From contig NZ_JAFEVZ010000006.1 of the NCBI RefSeq assembly GCF_022802975.1, positions 186,001 to 250,000 of the forward strand: 64,000 bases of DNA, read 5' to 3'. The stretch's first letter is position 1. Every line of letters starts with the position of its first letter. Positions 1 through 7,801 of this stretch are shown here, piece by piece. The notes under the pieces are model-generated. The model saw nothing but the letters and a program-made list of their open reading frames with translations. It searched no databases and was not told where the DNA came from. The translations under genes and the position numbers were made by a program. The stretch is from Flavobacterium pectinovorum (GTDB taxonomy: Bacteria; Bacteroidota; Bacteroidia; Flavobacteriales; Flavobacteriaceae).

Positions 1-508
1 ACGTTCCCATGATGCCTAATTTTGGTACTAAAACCAACGGAAACAATATCGATGCCAGCAAGGCTCCAATATAATCAAACGTAAAAACATTCGAAACCAG
101 ATCTTTGAATTCGACCCGATCTTTTAAAATATTCATTAAAAGCGGAATCTCCAATCCGACCAGAAAACCGGTTACAAAAACAAATAAATACAAGATAAAC
201 TGAAAAGATGCGACGCTTTCGAACAGTAAAAACAAAACTACCGAACTCAATCCGCCGATCAGTCCCACCAATATTTCGATCTCAACAAAAGTGTTGAGCA
301 GATTTTTATGGAAAAACTTTGAAAAAAAGGAACCAATACCCATCGAAAACAGGTAAACTCCAATAATAAATGAAAATTGTTTTACGGAATCGCCCAATAA
401 ATAACTCGCCAGTGTTCCGGCAACCAATTCGTAAATTAGTCCGCAGGTGGCGATTATAAATACGGCAAACAGTAAAAGAAATTCAAACCTAAGAAACTTT
501 TTACCCAT
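1..508 (-). CDS. speE: Membrane-type polyamine aminopropyltransferase (spermidine synthase-like), partial
   Basis: The reading frame starts at ATG 508-506 and runs off the left edge, giving about 169 residues. It begins MGKKFLRFEF and continues with hydrophobic helices; CGLIYELVAG near residue 24 and GVYLFSMGIGS are typical of the N-terminal membrane half of membrane-anchored spermidine synthases. The catalytic Rossmann domain would lie outside the window. The family transfers an aminopropyl group from decarboxylated AdoMet to putrescine. The start overlaps the end of the DUF350 gene by 8 bp, which indicates translational coupling. The speD-like gene upstream in the same operon would supply decarboxylated AdoMet. 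The family call is firm, but the substrate is inferred because the catalytic part is not visible. Confidence 0.85.
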   Translation of the reverse strand, partial: MGKKFLRFEFLLLFAVFIIATCGLIYELVAGTLASYLLGDSVKQFSFIIGVYLFSMGIGSFFSKFFHKNLLNTFVEIEILVGLIGGLSSVVLFLLFESVASFQFILYLFVFVTGFLVGLEIPLLMNILKDRVEFKDLVSNVFTFDYIGALLASILFPLVLVPKLGIMGT

Positions 509-716
509 GAATTGCGGCACTAATAATCATTGAAAGTCCAATGATAAAAGCTGCCAGAACAATCGCTACAGCAACATTATTTTTTTCCACAACTTCTTTC
601 CATGTGCTTTCCGGAGTCAGTTTTTCGATGATAAAATATCCTATTAATAAAATAACTATTCCTAAAAAAGAATAAATGATCGAATTAATTATGGGTTGTG
701 CGTGAATATATTCCAT
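501..716 (-). CDS. DUF350 family small membrane protein
   Basis: A 71-residue protein with two hydrophobic segments (about 11-31 and 47-67) separated by a charged loop (EKLTPESTWKEVVEKNN), the size and layout of a single DUF350 unit. The biochemical function of DUF350 is unknown. It is often found beside membrane spermidine synthases and PspA-type membrane-stress genes. It lies 11 bp after the 59-aa protein gene and overlaps the speE-like start by 8 bp, so it is an internal gene of the speD operon. A structural or channel-like role in the inner membrane is only a guess. Confidence 0.85.
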   Translation of the reverse strand: MEYIHAQPIINSIIYSFLGIVILLIGYFIIEKLTPESTWKEVVEKNNVAVAIVLAAFIIGLSMIISAAIHG

Positions 717-727
717 ATTGTTAAATT

Positions 728-907
728 TTACTTGTGATAAAAACGGTTATAAGATGTACGGCTTCCTGTTGACTTGTAACTTTCAGTAGATTCGCAGTCG
801 CAAATTCGGTTTCCGGCGACAGCAAAATAAATATAAACTCCAAAACAAAAAAATCCAATTGCCAATGGAGCCCAGTTATTGGTAAAGAAATCCGAAATTC
901 TTTTCAT
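728..907 (-). CDS. Small single-span membrane protein, 59 aa, unknown
   Basis: An open frame from ATG 907-905 to TAA 730-728 encodes 59 residues beginning MKRISDFFTN. It has one hydrophobic segment (about 12-31, NWAPLAIGFF onwards) followed by a Cys-containing segment (RICDCES) and a polar Ser/Tyr-rich tail. It is 96 bp after the DUF4178 gene and 11 bp before the DUF350 gene, on the same strand, so it fills what would otherwise be an odd 287-bp hole in the operon. I do not recognise the family. The tight spacing, clean start and sensible membrane topology support a real gene. Confidence 0.65.
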   Translation of the reverse strand: MKRISDFFTNNWAPLAIGFFCFGVYIYFAVAGNRICDCESTESYKSTGSRTSYNRFYHK

Positions 908-1003
908 ATATTGATATTTATTGTTTTTTATCGGTCATATGTAATTCGCATATCATCATTGGTTTTTGCGACCAATTTTCGGTCATGCTCATTTCATATT
1001 AAC

Positions 1004-2233
1004 TTATTCGTATGTGGAGTACGAGCTGTCTGCCCATCTCTCTTTTTCAAATTGATTTTTAAAAAAACGTATAATAAAGTAAATAACAATCATCCCGATA
1101 ACCACTAACCATACATTTCGGCTCGATGGTTCGTTCCAGATCACATTTACGTGCATTTCATTATTATTAACATCTTCAGGAGCCTTCATTGGCGTTATCA
1201 AAAGATGGTATTTTCCAGCTTTTACCCCGCAAATATTAAACTCTTCAGAACTACTTCCTTCTGTCCAGGATTCCCCATCAGAATAGCCGTGATAATACTC
1301 TATGTCTTTATTGGCATAAATTTCATCATTGGTATCTTCATTCACTAATGCAACATTGAGATTGGCCCATGAATTATCAACGCTTGTTGAAACTTTGATT
1401 GTTAACGGAGCCGAACCGCCCTTTAAAACAAAAGCATCACTTGTAACCTCTTTGTTGTCGAATTCACTAAATTTTATTGTTTTCGAAAAAACATGCTGCT
1501 GAAACTGATCTTTATAAATATACCAGTTAGAAGTAATAATCAGTAAAGCAAAAAGGCAGAAAATAACAGCTGTATTTCTAAGATCAAAACGATATGGCTG
1601 AATCATATTTACGCCAGACTGATACGGCATTATGATATTCTTAAACGCTTTTTTTATCTCACTTTTTTTGATGTATTCTCCATAAAAAGCTGTTTCTACT
1701 TTGTTCATTCTTTCAACAGAAATCATAAAAGGCGGCTTTATGTATTCTACCAAATGAATCAGCTGATTCACCGGAAGCTCAAAATCAAAAAATCCCTGTG
1801 CATTTATAATTTCGGCATCTGAATATTCATAAATATCGTAATCTTCATTTTCATGTTCCAGCGCCAAAGGATGAGATTTTACGCCAAATGTTTCTTCCAT
1901 TTCAGTCAGTAAAATCCAATGGCCGTTCGAAAGCGATAAATAAAGGAACTCTTTGGCTTCATTTTGCAGAATAAACTCTGTCCATCTATAATTTGGATGA
2001 ACGTTTTTAACCAAAATACCGGTCACCTTATATGCACTGCCTTTCAAAAAACCAACATCTCCAATCGCCAATGGAAAGTCATTTTCTGAAACTTTATATT
2101 TAGATTTTCTCCGAAAACTGCCTTCATTATCACTAACGTATAAACTCTGACATTTCGGGCAGACAAAATTGAGCACTTCAAAACCAACTTCTAATTCGGT
2201 TTCTGTATTACAATCGTAACAAGGAATCTTCAT
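1004..2233 (-). CDS. DUF4178 domain protein with N-terminal zinc ribbon and two membrane spans
   Basis: A 409-residue protein. Residues 5-30 carry a CxxC...CxxC zinc-ribbon pattern (CYDC and CPKC). The middle, about 55-200, resembles DUF4178 (FLKGSAYKVTGILVKNVHPN, then WTEFILQNEAKEFLYLSL). Hydrophobic spans follow at about 219-240 and 373-392, with a beta-rich segment of about 130 residues between them on the far side of the membrane. The start is 3 bp after the SpeD stop, which implies one transcript. DUF4178 genes are known to cluster with SpeD, SpeE and DUF350, but no biochemical role is established. It may hold the polyamine enzymes at the membrane; that is inference. Confidence 0.8.
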   Translation of the reverse strand: MKIPCYDCNTETELEVGFEVLNFVCPKCQSLYVSDNEGSFRRKSKYKVSENDFPLAIGDVGFLKGSAYKVTGILVKNVHPNYRWTEFILQNEAKEFLYLSLSNGHWILLTEMEETFGVKSHPLALEHENEDYDIYEYSDAEIINAQGFFDFELPVNQLIHLVEYIKPPFMISVERMNKVETAFYGEYIKKSEIKKAFKNIIMPYQSGVNMIQPYRFDLRNTAVIFCLFALLIITSNWYIYKDQFQQHVFSKTIKFSEFDNKEVTSDAFVLKGGSAPLTIKVSTSVDNSWANLNVALVNEDTNDEIYANKDIEYYHGYSDGESWTEGSSSEEFNICGVKAGKYHLLITPMKAPEDVNNNEMHVNVIWNEPSSRNVWLVVIGMIVIYFIIRFFKNQFEKERWADSSYSTYE

Positions 2234-2236
2234 ATA

Positions 2237-2599
2237 TTATCGGTTAATTTCAAAATCCTTACTAATTTTCGCTTCAAAATAAGTAATATAATCGGCCACT
2301 ACGCTGCGAACCTTATGCGAATTATCCTGAAGATAATTACACAAATAAACGTCCAAAGTAAGCTGATTGTATTCTGGCCAGGTGTGGATACAAATATGCG
2401 ATTCTTTCAGGCAGAACGAAATTGTAAAGCTGTTGTTTTCAAAATCATGCACCACTACTCCAACCTTCTCCAAACCGTACTTCTCTAAAATTAAATTGGT
2501 CACAGCAACAAACCCCTCACTATCAGTTAGCTTTGAAATTTTATCGACATGTAAAGTAACCAGTTTGTGAAGTCCCGGCGAATAAGGAGGTAAATCCAT
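2237..2599 (-). CDS. speD: S-adenosylmethionine decarboxylase, prokaryotic pyruvoyl type
   Basis: A 120-residue protein matching the short SpeD family. The segment KESHICIHTWPEY contains Ser67, the expected self-cleavage residue that becomes the pyruvoyl cofactor. His72 (Ser+5) and Cys87 (Ser+20) sit at the same spacing as the Ser63/His68/Cys83 set of the Thermotoga maritima enzyme. It decarboxylates AdoMet to give the aminopropyl donor for SpeE. It is the first gene of the operon, which continues with DUF4178, the 59-aa protein, DUF350 and the membrane SpeE. A TAnnTTTG box lies 25-32 bp upstream of the start. All catalytic positions are intact. Confidence 0.93.
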   Translation of the reverse strand: MDLPPYSPGLHKLVTLHVDKISKLTDSEGFVAVTNLILEKYGLEKVGVVVHDFENNSFTISFCLKESHICIHTWPEYNQLTLDVYLCNYLQDNSHKVRSVVADYITYFEAKISKDFEINR

Positions 2600-2624
2600 T
2601 CAATTATTTATATAACTCAGGCGC

Positions 2625-2632
2625 CAAATATA
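2625..2632 (-). promoter_or_regulatory. Predicted -7 box of speD operon promoter
   Basis: On the minus strand this reads TATATTTG, matching the Bacteroidota -7 consensus TAnnTTTG. It predicts a transcript start near 2618 and a leader of about 20 nt before the speD ATG. No clear TTTG -33 box is seen at the ideal 19-bp spacing. Confidence 0.55.
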
Positions 2633-2756
2633 TAATAATTTCTCTAATAAAATAATGTGAAAATGTATTTTCGAAATCATTTATCGATTCACAAATCGGG
2701 GCTAATAATTGAGTTTTTTTGAATTTTCAGGCAGCAGAAATTTAGTTTTCAAAACA

Positions 2757-2847
2757 CCTTTAGTCCCGCTATCCATTTTATCTTTTGTGGTCTCGTTAAA
2801 AAAAACGAGACCACAAAAGGATATCATTCCTATCGGGGCTGATTTAG
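2757..2847. repeat. Dispersed hairpin repeat, copy A
   Basis: One of four related elements in this window (others at 9676-9766, 18815-18909, 58924-58995). The ends are conserved (TAGTCCCGCTATCC at the left, TATCGGGGCTGA at the right as read here). The centre is a perfect 16-bp stem, 2782-2797 with 2804-2819, and a 6-nt loop. It fills much of the 358-bp space between speD and the lipocalin-like lipoprotein. About 25 bp to its left is also similar to the flank of copy B. No coding content is seen. Confidence 0.85.
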
Positions 2848-2902
2848 AAATTCTATTCATTAATTTTCAACTAATTGTTTATACTTTTAATGATATACCA
2901 AA

Positions 2903-2931
2903 AAAAACTCCCATCATCGACGGGAGTTTTT
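2903..2931 (-). terminator. Rho-independent terminator of the lipocalin-like lipoprotein gene
   Basis: A 10-bp stem (AAAAACTCCC at 2903-2912 with GGGAGTTTTT at 2922-2931) and a 9-nt loop, 27 bp beyond the stop of the lipoprotein gene. The A/T ends make it usable in both directions. Confidence 0.85.
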
Positions 2932-2957
2932 AGAATTAAAAATGAAATCGTTTGTAA

Positions 2958-3410
2958 TTAGTTTCTTTCAAATACTAAATAGTCTGATGGGCCATCATCA
3001 TCTATATCAGCAACTTCAACCTTTGTATCACTAATACTAATAATATCCCAATCTTCGTTAAGAATTCTAAAACTTTGTGGGTTAGCAAAATAAAGATTCA
3101 GATCCAGATCAGTATCCGGCGGCGTATCACGCTCATCATCTGATGTAACCGACCATGATCCTGAATAGCTTTGGTCATTTCCGTTTACAGCTAATACATT
3201 TCCATTGCTAAAAGTAAAGTTATAACCGGCAAAATCGGCAGTTTTGTTAACTCCGCGATCTTCAAATTTTGTAACTCTCCAGGTACCAACTGAAAGAACA
3301 GAAGTTGCAGGCGTAGGATCTGTATTAAGTGATTTGTCATCGTCATTGTCACAAGAAGTGGTTAAAACACTTACGGCTAAAAGGGCTAATGCAAAAATTT
3401 TTTTTGTCAT
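2958..3410 (-). CDS. Lipocalin-like lipoprotein, 150 aa
   Basis: The N-terminus MTKKIFALALLAVSVLTTSC is a lipoprotein signal with Cys20 as the lipidated residue, followed by an acidic DNDDDK stretch typical of exported flavobacterial lipoproteins. The rest is a small beta-rich domain: TWRVTKFEDRGVNKT, FTFSNGNVLAVNG, YSGSWSVTSD, then a Leu/Asp-rich strand and WDIISISDTKVEV. This is the pattern of lipocalin-like domain families in Bacteroidota. The ligand is unknown. It is transcribed away from the ECF sigma gene, and both upstream regions carry the same two-block motif, so shared control is likely. The family level is moderately certain and the function unknown. Confidence 0.75.
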   Translation of the reverse strand: MTKKIFALALLAVSVLTTSCDNDDDKSLNTDPTPATSVLSVGTWRVTKFEDRGVNKTADFAGYNFTFSNGNVLAVNGNDQSYSGSWSVTSDDERDTPPDTDLDLNLYFANPQSFRILNEDWDIISISDTKVEVADIDDDGPSDYLVFERN

Positions 3411-3494
3411 GATAAAATAATTTAAATTTAATATTCTGTTTTTTTTTTAAATTCACAAAGGCTGTTTCATTGCCTTTGCATGCTTCTGTATCTA

Positions 3495-3522
3495 TAACCC
3501 CTGGCTTATTCGCATCCCTACC
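3495..3522 (-). promoter_or_regulatory. Two-block motif GGTAGGGAT-N10-CAGGGGTTA, facing the lipoprotein gene
   Basis: Read on the minus strand, the blocks GGTAGGGAT and CAGGGGTTA are separated by 10 bp. The same two blocks at the same spacing occur on the plus strand at 3730-3757 before the sigma factor gene. The exact block match and equal spacing in divergent orientation point to a promoter or operator recognised by one regulator, plausibly the adjacent FecI-type sigma factor. Confidence 0.6.
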
Positions 3523-3729
3523 AAAAAATATTATTTTTTTTTCATCGGTAATAAAAATCGTTACGAAAGCCTTTTAAATAGTGGAAATCTCTTTAGACTT
3601 ATCAGGCAAATTAATTATTGAATTCGTTTTATTAAACAAAGCTATTCAGCGTTCCCTTATCTTTGCAGCTCAATTTAACACCCAATTTATACCAGCATCC
3701 CGACCCAGAAATATTTATTTTATTTTTCA

Positions 3730-3757
3730 GGTAGGGATTTTATCAGACCAGGGGTTA
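3730..3757 (+). promoter_or_regulatory. Two-block motif GGTAGGGAT-N10-CAGGGGTTA, facing the sigma factor operon
   Basis: The plus-strand twin of the element at 3495-3522. It ends 23 bp before the ATG of the ECF sigma gene, so if CAGGGGTTA were a -35 box the transcript would start at or inside the coding region. A -35 role for the first block, or an operator role, fits better. Between the two motifs (3523-3729) I see no convincing gene. Confidence 0.6.
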
Positions 3758-3780
3758 CACCTATATCTAAGGTTACATTT

Positions 3781-4302
3781 ATGTCTAAAAAAGAAATTTA
3801 CAATACCTGCAGCGAAAATCATTTTTCCCTATTTTTTAAAAGCCACGAAAAAGCGCTCCGTAATTTTCTATACTATAAATTTGGCAACGAAGAACAGGCG
3901 TATGATACTGCGCAGGAAGCTTTCATCAAATTATGGCAAAACTGCAGCAGTGTTCCATGGGAAAAGGCAAAATCTTATCTCTACACGGTAGCATTTAACA
4001 AATCGCTAAAAGTAGTCGCCCATCAAAAAGTTGTTCTTAACTATGTGCAGCAATCACAGCCTGTTACAGCTACAAATGAAAGCCCTGAATTTGTACTGGA
4101 AGAAGAGCAATTCAGACAAAAACTGTTAAAAGCAATTGATGATCTTAACGAAACACAAAAAGTAGCGTTTTTAATGCACCGTATTGATAAGATTCCTCAA
4201 AAAGAAATTGCAGCCGCATTAGGAATTAGCGTAAAAGCAGTAGAAAAAAGGCTTCATCTGGCTATGCTTGCCTTAAAGAAAAACATAGAAAATTTCAGGT
4301 AA
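3781..4302 (+). CDS. RNA polymerase ECF sigma factor, FecI type
   Basis: A 173-residue sigma-70 family protein. Region 2 spans about 15-85 (FFKSHEKALRNFLYYKFGNEEQAYDTAQEAFIKLWQ), and region 4 about 115-168 ends with a helix-turn-helix (IPQKEIAAALGISVKAVEKRLHLAML). The length is usual for FecI-like factors. It is followed after 23 bp by a FecR anti-sigma gene and then by a TonB receptor with an N-terminal signalling domain, the classic surface-signalling order. It should direct RNA polymerase to its own operon once FecR is activated by the ligand-loaded receptor. The upstream motif shared with the lipoprotein gene suggests that gene is also a target. Confidence 0.93.
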   Translation: MSKKEIYNTCSENHFSLFFKSHEKALRNFLYYKFGNEEQAYDTAQEAFIKLWQNCSSVPWEKAKSYLYTVAFNKSLKVVAHQKVVLNYVQQSQPVTATNESPEFVLEEEQFRQKLLKAIDDLNETQKVAFLMHRIDKIPQKEIAAALGISVKAVEKRLHLAMLALKKNIENFR

Positions 4303-4325
4303 CTGAAAACAAAAAATAGTACGTT

Positions 4326-5222
4326 ATGAAAGAGGATCATTATTTATCACGTTTGCTCAGCAATGATTTGTCTGAAGAAGAAAAACAGGCTTTGGGCAAA
4401 GATATTGACTGGCAAATGTTTGAAAAAATAAAAGAACATTCTGCTCAGTTGAATGTATCGCAAAAAGAAGCCGGCAATATGCTGCAGACCGTTTTAGCGG
4501 CGCCTAAAAAGAAATCATTGTTCCAAACGCATTCTTTTCAATGGATGTCAGCAGCGGCAATGCTATTATTATTCACCGGAATTGGATTTTTATTCTTAAA
4601 AGATTCCAAAACATCCATTTATGCAGCCAGAGGAACAGAGAAAGCATTTTTATTGCCCGACGGATCTCAGGTCAGCCTGAATTCTGATTCGGAAATCAAT
4701 TTTGACAAATCAGACTGGGAAGAAAACCGTACGCTTAGTCTAACGGGGGAAGCCTATTTTAAAGTTATAAAAGGGAGTAAATTCAGTGTCATAACACCAA
4801 ACGGAATGGTTCAGGTTTTAGGGACACAATTTAATGTGCGGTCACGCAGCCAGAGAATGGATGTAGCCTGTTACGAAGGGAGAGTAAGGGTTAGCGAAGA
4901 AAATAAGGAAGAAATAGTAACCCCTGGCAAAATAGTTACCATAAATAAAGGCAGCTGGCTTGTAAACAAAGTAAATGTAAGCCAGCCTGAATGGACAGCC
5001 AATCAAATTGTTTTTCGTGCTGATTTGTTCAATGAAGTTACTGCTGAATTAGAACGCAAATATAATGTTACAATTAAAGCAAATAAAGTGCACACCAACA
5101 AAGAATATACTGGAACTGTACCCGCAGATAATTTAGATATAGCCCTCCAGATTATTGAAGAGACCTTTAACCTTAAGAGAACCCAACTCGCAGATGGCAG
5201 TTATGAATTAATGAATAAGTAA
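4326..5222 (+). CDS. FecR family anti-sigma factor
   Basis: A 298-residue protein. A cytoplasmic N-terminal part (about 1-70) would bind the sigma factor. One membrane span is at about 76-94 (WMSAAAMLLLFTGIGFLFL). The periplasmic FecR domain at about 100-195 includes GTEKAFLLPDGSQVSLNSDS and LTGEAYFKV, and a C-terminal DUF4974-type domain lies at about 220-290 (FNEVTAELERKYNVTIKA). The C-terminal part is expected to contact the STN domain of the receptor encoded 3 bp downstream. The order sigma-FecR-receptor makes the role clear. Confidence 0.93.
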   Translation: MKEDHYLSRLLSNDLSEEEKQALGKDIDWQMFEKIKEHSAQLNVSQKEAGNMLQTVLAAPKKKSLFQTHSFQWMSAAAMLLLFTGIGFLFLKDSKTSIYAARGTEKAFLLPDGSQVSLNSDSEINFDKSDWEENRTLSLTGEAYFKVIKGSKFSVITPNGMVQVLGTQFNVRSRSQRMDVACYEGRVRVSEENKEEIVTPGKIVTINKGSWLVNKVNVSQPEWTANQIVFRADLFNEVTAELERKYNVTIKANKVHTNKEYTGTVPADNLDIALQIIEETFNLKRTQLADGSYELMNK

Positions 5223-5225
5223 AAA

Positions 5226-7754
5226 TTGTCTAAAAAAGCTTTATTATTATGTGTCTTATTTTTAACCTGTTGGATATCAAATGCCCAGCAGGACAGGACT
5301 CGCATATCTTTACGCGAAGCTTTACAATCTATTGAGTCCAGATACCATATAAAGTTTAATTATATTGAGCACGATATTGCAAATGCAACGGTTACTGCTA
5401 TCCCTCAGGGCAGTACACAGGAAATCATTGCCAAACTTGCCTTAGAAACAGGCCTTGTTTTTAATCGCATTTCTGATCATTATATTGTTATCAAACCGGC
5501 AAAGGTCAAATCTTCACAATTGTGCGGCCTTTTATTAGATGCCGATACAAAAGAACCCATTCCCTTTGCTACGATAGCATTAGGGCCGAAACAATCCACA
5601 CAATCAGATGCAGAGGGTCGTTTTTGTTTCTTTAGTTCCAATGACAAAAACCTGCACATCTCGCATGTAGGTTACAATGATAAAACCGTAGCGATAAGCA
5701 ACTTTGCAAAAGAAGGAACAACTACAATTGAACTGTCTGTTCATATCGCCCAGCTCTCTGAAGTACAGATTATGCATTTATTAACACGCGGTATTAAAAA
5801 AGATGGAGATGGAAGCTACAAAATCGAATCTAAAAATACCGGGATACTTCCGGGCATGACAGAACCGGATGTGTTTCAGACCATTCAGCAATTACCCGGT
5901 GCCGTAAGCCTTGACGAAACCGTTTCCAACATCAGTTTCCGCGGAGGCACACACGACCAGAACCTGTTTCTTTGGAATGGTATACGATTGTACCAGACAG
6001 GACATTTTTTTGGTCTAATCTCTGCCTTAAATCCGAATCTTTCGCAGTCCTTTACTGTCTATAAAAATGCAAGTCCTGCTCAATACGGACAGGCAGTATC
6101 CGGCACCGTAATTATAGAAACACTGCCTGAATCAGGCGATTTCTACGAAAGTTCCTTAGGTATCAATATGCTGAATATCGATTTCAATACTTCATTTAAA
6201 ACTTCCGAAAAGGCAGACTGGCAATTTAGCGCCCGAAGATCCATAACCGATTATTTTGCTTCGCCCACATATAAGAGTTATTTTAAACGTATTTTCCAGA
6301 ATACTAAAATCACCAACTTGTTTATTGATGAGGATATCGATTATAAAAGTTCCGAGGATTTCTATTTCTATGACATTACCGGTCAGTACAGGCAAAAAAT
6401 AGGCAAGCGTTCCGAACTTCGGATAAATTCCATCCTAATCTCCAACGAACTTAACGTTAACCAAAGTATTGCAGACAATAATGGGCCTATCAATGAAAAA
6501 AGCAAACTGGACCAGCAGACAATAGCCGGAAATGCCAGTTTTTCTACCAAATGGGAATCGGGCGATGCAACTGAATTAACATTGCATTACACCAATTACA
6601 GCATTGATTCACGTGATATGTTTATAGAAAGCAACCGAATTCTTAAACAGGAGAATAGAATACTGGATAAAGGTCTCGGAATACATCACAGCATTGCAGG
6701 AAGCAAAAATTTCTCACTTCAGCTGGGCTATCAGCTTAATCACACCAATATTGACAACACCAATAACGATAATACTTTTAAACTTCAAAACAGTAAGGAA
6801 CATCTCCTCTCCCACGCTGTTTATGCTCAGGCTGATACCAACTATAAGCAATTTTTCCTGACTGCCGGGATCCGACAAAATTATTTTCAAACCCTTAATA
6901 CCTTTCGCACAGAACCCCGTTTTTTAATACGTTACAATCTTACTGAAGATTTTGCATTGGAATTACAGGGCGAAATGAAAAGCCAGACGACACAACAGAT
7001 TGTTGATTTTCAGGAAAACTTCTTTGGTCTGGAAAAAAGAAGATGGACACTTTCTAACGGCGATAATCTTCCGGTTACCAAAAGTTCACAGCTCTCCTTT
7101 GCAGCACACTTCCAAAAACGTAAATGGCTGTTTACTGCAGAACCGTTTATTAAAAAAGTAAGCGGAATCAATAGCATAAGCCAGGGATTTCAGGGAGAGT
7201 TTGAGTTTGCCAATACTTTGGGAAAATATACCGTTTATGGACTCGAAACGCTGGTACAAAAACAATGGCGCAATTTTACCGGATGGGTAACCTACCAGTA
7301 CAACAATAATGAATATGAATTTGACCGCCTGCATGATCAGGATTTTACAAGCAATCAGGAAGTTCCACATGCGGTTAGAAGTGGATTTATTTACGACAAC
7401 AAACGCTGGCAATTTGCCTTAGGAGGAAGCTGGATGTCAGGCAGATTCTACACTCAGCCTGCTTCCCGTGTTCCGGAATTTGATGAAAACCAAAATCCAA
7501 TGATTGTATACCGAAACCCAAACAGCAGCCAGCTCAATGACTATTTACAGCTCAATGCCTCAATAAGTTTCACCAGTAAACTATCCGATAAAATGAAATA
7601 CAAAGCTGGAATTTCTGTACAAAACCTTCTTGATTCATCAGAAACTATAAACCGAAGCTACCGAATCAATTCACAAAACTCAACCATTGAAGAGGTAAAT
7701 ATCAATGCTCTGGAAAATACATTTAATGCTTTTGTACGGGTTTACTTTTTGTAG
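5226..7754 (+). CDS. TonB-dependent receptor with STN signalling domain (FecA-like transducer)
   Basis: An 842-residue outer-membrane protein. The only suitable start is TTG at 5226, 3 bp after the fecR stop; it gives a proper signal peptide (KKALLLCVLFLTCWISNAQ). Domains in order: STN/secretin-like signalling domain about 22-90, carboxypeptidase-regulatory-like beta domain about 98-170, plug about 205-300 (GTHDQNLFLWNGIRLYQTGHFFGLIS), then the 22-strand barrel to the aromatic C-terminus (FNAFVRVYFL). The STN domain together with the upstream FecI/FecR pair marks it as a transducer as well as a transporter. The substrate cannot be read from the sequence; an iron chelate or a glycan is usual. 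Confidence 0.92.
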   Translation: MSKKALLLCVLFLTCWISNAQQDRTRISLREALQSIESRYHIKFNYIEHDIANATVTAIPQGSTQEIIAKLALETGLVFNRISDHYIVIKPAKVKSSQLCGLLLDADTKEPIPFATIALGPKQSTQSDAEGRFCFFSSNDKNLHISHVGYNDKTVAISNFAKEGTTTIELSVHIAQLSEVQIMHLLTRGIKKDGDGSYKIESKNTGILPGMTEPDVFQTIQQLPGAVSLDETVSNISFRGGTHDQNLFLWNGIRLYQTGHFFGLISALNPNLSQSFTVYKNASPAQYGQAVSGTVIIETLPESGDFYESSLGINMLNIDFNTSFKTSEKADWQFSARRSITDYFASPTYKSYFKRIFQNTKITNLFIDEDIDYKSSEDFYFYDITGQYRQKIGKRSELRINSILISNELNVNQSIADNNGPINEKSKLDQQTIAGNASFSTKWESGDATELTLHYTNYSIDSRDMFIESNRILKQENRILDKGLGIHHSIAGSKNFSLQLGYQLNHTNIDNTNNDNTFKLQNSKEHLLSHAVYAQADTNYKQFFLTAGIRQNYFQTLNTFRTEPRFLIRYNLTEDFALELQGEMKSQTTQQIVDFQENFFGLEKRRWTLSNGDNLPVTKSSQLSFAAHFQKRKWLFTAEPFIKKVSGINSISQGFQGEFEFANTLGKYTVYGLETLVQKQWRNFTGWVTYQYNNNEYEFDRLHDQDFTSNQEVPHAVRSGFIYDNKRWQFALGGSWMSGRFYTQPASRVPEFDENQNPMIVYRNPNSSQLNDYLQLNASISFTSKLSDKMKYKAGISVQNLLDSSETINRSYRINSQNSTIEEVNINALENTFNAFVRVYFL

Positions 7755-7801
7755 TTTCGATGATTGACAAATTGTTTCATCTTTAAAAGCTGTTTGAAAT
7801 T

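Noticed and set aside
2709..2933. 74-residue open frame between speD and the lipoprotein gene
   Set aside because: It is a translation of repeat copy A and the terminator.
3581..3991. 136-residue open frame before and across the ECF sigma gene
   Set aside because: It overlaps the sigma gene in another frame, has no domain or signal features, and its first part covers the promoter region.
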